The notes beneath the pieces were generated by a model. The model had not been told where the DNA came from and made no database searches. It was given only the letters and a program-made list of their open reading frames with translations. From assembly GCA_048201935.1 (NCBI GenBank), contig DBFBGR010000023.1, positions 1 to 51,080 on the forward strand: a stretch of DNA of 51,080 bases, given 5' to 3'. Both the position numbers and the translations under genes were made by a program. This stretch comes from MGBC124762 sp048201935 (GTDB taxonomy: Bacteria > Bacillota > Clostridia > Oscillospirales > Oscillospiraceae). Shown piece after piece: positions 48,697 to 51,080 of the stretch. Within the stretch, counting starts at the first letter, position 1. Each line of letters opens with the position of its first letter.

Positions 48697-49404
48697 TTAT
48701 TCCGCTTTTTCCTCTCGAATGAGGATGAAGGGCGTGAGCTGGGTGCCCTGGCCGGCGGGGTTGTCCCGGATGAGCTCCAGCAGCGCTTCGTCGGTCCAGT
48801 CCGCCAACGCCTTGCCCTTGCCCAGAAGGTCCACCCGCAGGTCGTTGGCGTCCACGATCATCATGACCACGCCGAACTTCTCGTAGATCTCATCGCACAC
48901 GCCGGCGGGGTCGGCGGGCACCCGAACGCCCATGTGGGCGTAGGCGGGGATGTCCTCGCCGTAGAAGCCGTCCAGGCCGGTGACCTCCTCGCCCAGCATG
49001 TCGTAGAAAACGCCCTTCTTGCGAAAGACCTTGCCCACGGCGGCGCAGATGGCGGCCCAGATGACTTTGCCAAGGCCGCAGTGGTTAATGGCAAACTGCA
49101 TCTTGACGGGCAGGCCCATGCCCGGCCCGGCCTTGGTCTGATGGACGCACCGGGACAGCACCTTGGCCCAGAAGCCGGGCTTGCACTCTTCTTCAGTGAC
49201 GATGCGGCGCTGGCACAGGGCGATGACCTTCTCGCTGGAGGAGACGATGTCGCCCTCTTGGTAGACGGGGAGGATATATTTCTCCACCAGGTCCAGATAG
49301 CTCTCGCCCACCTCTACAAAATGGGTGGCGATGGCGTGGCGGGCGTAGGTCTTGCCGCCGGCGTCGATGGTGACGCTTTTGCCCGGGTTGGCGTAAAAGT
49401 CCAC
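48697..49404 (-). CDS. CofE-like (coenzyme F420-0:L-glutamate ligase family) protein
   Basis: A 235-residue protein of the CofE/DUF129 fold, starting with GTG 49404 (GGAGA nine bases upstream): VDFYANPGKSVTIDAGGKTY. Family features are GDIVSSSEKVIALCQ, the FWAKVLSRCVHQTK region, PVKMQFAINHCGLGKV, and VMMIVDANDLRV. In archaea and actinobacteria CofE adds glutamate to F420-0; Firmicute members exist without known F420, so substrate is unclear. It points toward noc and is divergent from the GlmU-like gene. Confidence 0.8.
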   Translation of the reverse strand: MDFYANPGKSVTIDAGGKTYARHAIATHFVEVGESYLDLVEKYILPVYQEGDIVSSSEKVIALCQRRIVTEEECKPGFWAKVLSRCVHQTKAGPGMGLPVKMQFAINHCGLGKVIWAAICAAVGKVFRKKGVFYDMLGEEVTGLDGFYGEDIPAYAHMGVRVPADPAGVCDEIYEKFGVVMMIVDANDLRVDLLGKGKALADWTDEALLELIRDNPAGQGTQLTPFILIREEKAE

Positions 49405-49437
49405 GGCTGATCTCTCCTTTGTAAAAACCTTGCCTCC

Positions 49438-49466
49438 ATGATACGCCTCCTTGGCCCATTTGTCCA
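49438..49466 (-). promoter_or_regulatory. CofE-like gene promoter
   Basis: Minus strand: TGGACA (49466-49461), 17 bases, TATCAT (49443-49438), about 34 bases upstream of the GTG start. Confidence 0.6.
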
Positions 49467-49500
49467 GAGGAAAAACCCCAGAATTTGGACCCAAAGGGGG

Positions 49501-49529
49501 TTGCGTTTCCGCCATAGAACCCGTATAAT
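49501..49529 (+). promoter_or_regulatory. GlmU-like gene promoter
   Basis: TTGCGT (49501-49506), 17 bases, perfect TATAAT (49524-49529), about 34 bases before ATG 49564. Confidence 0.75.
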
Positions 49530-49563
49530 AAAGATACTGAGTATGCAAAGGGGGATGCGCGCT

Positions 49564-50772
49564 ATGGAGACCACGTCCGCCATTGTTTTTCTGCCCAGAG
49601 AGGGCCCGGAGCCCTCGGTCATGCTGGAGCCCATCCTCTTCGACCCGGCGGCGCTGTGGCTGTGCGAGAGCCTGAAGCGCGCCGGGGTGGAGCGGTTCTT
49701 GGTGGTGTGCCACCACAAGGACCGGGAGCGTGCCGCCGCCTGCTTCCCCGCCGACGCGCTGCTGCTCACCGAGGGCGAGGGGCTGGAGGACGAGTTTAGG
49801 ACCTTTTTGGCCTCGGCGACACGGGCCATCGTGGTTACCCGGCCGGTATTCTTGACCGACCAGGGCGTGGAGCGCATCGCCAAGGGCAAGGCCCAACTGG
49901 ACGAGAAGGAGCTGGCGGGCTACGAGGCCCAGGGCCGGACCGCCAGCGGCCACAGCGTCTACGAGCTCACCGGCCAGGCCCAGGGCGCGCTGCGTTCGGG
50001 CCGGAGCCTGCGGGAGGTCCTGGAGAGCCAGGCCGTGGCCTACCGGGGCCACGTGGCGGTGCCGGTGGACCAAGAAAACCTGCCCAGCTACCTGCCCCGT
50101 CTGGCCCAGACCCAGAGCGTGCTGCGGCTCATGGACGGCGGCGTGCGCTTCATCGACCGCCAAAGCGCCTACATCGGCCCTCGGGTCACCGTGGACCGGG
50201 GCACCTTGGTGATGCCCAACGTGATCTTGCGGGGGGATACCCACGTGGATAAAAACTGCGAGCTGGGCCCCAACGCCGTCCTGCGGGACGTGACGGTGGG
50301 GGAGGGGAGCGTGGTCAACGCCTCCCAGTGCTTTGAGTGCGCCATCGGGGCGTTCACCACAGTAGGACCCTTTGCTTATCTCCGCCCGGGGACGAGCGTG
50401 GGCAGCCATGTCCGGGTGGGCGACTTTGTGGAGTTGAAAAACGCCGCCATCGGCGACGAGACGAAAATTTCCCACCTGGCCTACCTGGGCGACTGCGACG
50501 TAGGCCAGGCCAGCGACGTGGGCTGCGGCACGGTGACGGTGAACTTTGACGGCGCCCAGAAGTTCCGCACCCGCATCGGCGCGGGGGCCTTCATCGGCTG
50601 CAACACCAACCTGATCCCGCCGGTCCGGATCGGCGAGGGCGCGTACACCGCCGCGGGTACGACGGTGGATTCCGACGTGCCCGCCGGCGCGCTGGCGATC
50701 GGGCGGGTGCGGCAGGAGATCAAAGAGGGCTGGTCGGACGACAACATCGCCTTCAAGGCGGACAAAAAATAA
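49564..50772 (+). CDS. GlmU-like protein: intact acetyltransferase half, degenerate nucleotidyltransferase half
   Basis: 402 residues, shorter than GlmU (about 455). The N-terminal part aligns in outline (AIVFL..., GVERFLVVCHH, ARAIVVTRP) but lacks the LAAGxGTRM nucleotide-binding motif. The C-terminal left-handed beta-helix is complete: FAYLRPGTSVGSHVRVGDFV, the acetyl-transfer His in KISHLAYLGD, and GCGTVTVNFDGAQKFRT. So glucosamine-1-phosphate acetylation is plausible, while UDP-GlcNAc formation is not. ATG 49564 (GGGGG nine bases upstream) is chosen over ATG 49555, which has no spacing. Next to prs, the position of glmU in Bacillus. Confidence 0.88.
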   Translation: METTSAIVFLPREGPEPSVMLEPILFDPAALWLCESLKRAGVERFLVVCHHKDRERAAACFPADALLLTEGEGLEDEFRTFLASATRAIVVTRPVFLTDQGVERIAKGKAQLDEKELAGYEAQGRTASGHSVYELTGQAQGALRSGRSLREVLESQAVAYRGHVAVPVDQENLPSYLPRLAQTQSVLRLMDGGVRFIDRQSAYIGPRVTVDRGTLVMPNVILRGDTHVDKNCELGPNAVLRDVTVGEGSVVNASQCFECAIGAFTTVGPFAYLRPGTSVGSHVRVGDFVELKNAAIGDETKISHLAYLGDCDVGQASDVGCGTVTVNFDGAQKFRTRIGAGAFIGCNTNLIPPVRIGEGAYTAAGTTVDSDVPAGALAIGRVRQEIKEGWSDDNIAFKADKK

Positions 50773-50800
50773 AGGACTGAACGGGAAGGGGAACGGCGGC

Positions 50801-51080
50801 ATGAATCTTCACGGGAAGGACATCAAAATTTTCGCTGCAAACGCGACTCCCAGGGTTGCGGCGCAGATCGCCCGCAACCTCGGGCTGCCGCTCGGCAAGA
50901 GCGAGGTCAGGCACTTTTCCGACGGGGAGATCTCGGTGAACATCGGCGAGTCGGTGCGCGGCTCCGACGTGTTCGTCGTGCAGTCGACCTGCCGGCCGGT
51001 CAACGACAACCTGATGGAGCTGCTCATCATGATCGACGCCTTCAAGCGCGCGTCGGCCGGACGGATCACGGCGGTCGTTC
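50801..51080 (+). CDS. prs: Ribose-phosphate pyrophosphokinase (PRPP synthetase), N-terminal part
   Basis: Makes PRPP from ribose-5-phosphate and ATP. The first 93 residues are visible, cut by the window edge: MNLHGKDIKIFAANATPRVA, FSDGEISVNIGESVRGSDVF and STCRPVNDNLMELLIMIDAF, all conserved in Prs. ATG 50801 lies 28 bases after the GlmU-like stop (GGGAAGGGGAA upstream), the usual glmU-prs pairing. It is open to the window end. Confidence 0.95.
   Translation, partial: MNLHGKDIKIFAANATPRVAAQIARNLGLPLGKSEVRHFSDGEISVNIGESVRGSDVFVVQSTCRPVNDNLMELLIMIDAFKRASAGRITAVV

Noticed and set aside
49405..49563. Alternative origin at the strand switch
   Set aside because: No DnaA-box cluster or AT-rich element; only divergent promoters are visible. 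It remains worth testing by GC skew.
48697..50802. Single 701-codon minus-strand frame joining the CofE-like gene to the strand opposite the GlmU-like gene
   Set aside because: Only the first 235 codons from GTG 49404 match a family; the rest is the shadow of the plus-strand GlmU-like gene.
50801..51080. prs as recently acquired DNA (more TCG and AGG codons than neighbours)
   Set aside because: Only 93 codons are visible and the glmU-prs order is the ancestral one; the sample is too small.

Overview
The window is a GC-rich bacterial chromosome segment around the replication origin. The gene set (CIRCE-controlled groESL, remB, noc, darA, ricT, yidD, an S4 protein beside recF, SLH-domain exported proteins, strong AGGAGG ribosome sites) points to a Firmicute. 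High GC and the SLH/parvulin proteins suggest Clostridia, probably an Oscillospirales-like gut anaerobe; that assignment is inference. No rRNA, tRNA, CRISPR array or insertion sequence was seen, and no stretch over 300 bases lacks a feature.

Layout. 1-8 kb (minus): groEL (cut by the window edge) and groES under CIRCE, then recJ, relA/spoT, an Asp/Glu racemase, a THUMP-type rRNA methyltransferase and a lipid kinase, tightly packed. 8.2-10.1 kb (plus): an HtrA protease with a Tyr-Asp repeat tail and a 61-residue membrane protein, followed by a structured element and a bidirectional terminator. 10.1-28.7 kb (minus): HD hydrolase, rnhA, lipoprotein, gyrA, metG, a membrane protein, an ABC-F ATPase, ricT-holB-darA-decarboxylase (Bacillus yaaO-yaaT-like order), jag-yidC-yidD-rnpA-rpmH, gyrB and mmcQ. 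28.7-33 kb (minus): remB, recF, S4, dnaN, oriC and dnaA. 33-35.8 kb: an exported SLH protein and, on plus, a 41-residue membrane peptide with a long leader. 35.8-48.6 kb (minus): aspS, SLH-parvulin, hisS, an MgsA-like protein, a MinD-like ATPase, rsmG, mscL, a small regulator pair, serS, parB, parA and noc with four parS sites. 48.7-51 kb: a CofE-like gene (minus) and, divergently, a GlmU-like gene and the start of prs (plus).

How it works together. DnaA, DnaN, RecF, GyrA/B, HolB and RecJ serve replication and repair. ParA/ParB/Noc and the parS cluster serve origin segregation and nucleoid control. RnpA, RpmH, YidD, YidC and KhpB link RNA maturation to membrane insertion. RelA, DarA and RicT are signalling proteins.

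The strongest novel signal is a pair of intergenic elements (9893-10031 plus; 40594-40724 minus). Each starts directly after a stop codon. They share closing motifs and the same helix architecture, and two helix segments show compensatory base changes, as expected of a structured RNA. Other points of interest are a non-canonical DnaA recognition motif matched by unusual DnaA boxes, an MgsA-like protein lacking its catalytic Asp, a GlmU with a degenerate nucleotidyltransferase domain, an ABC-F protein with one dead ATP site, and essential genes apparently transcribed head-on to the fork right of oriC.
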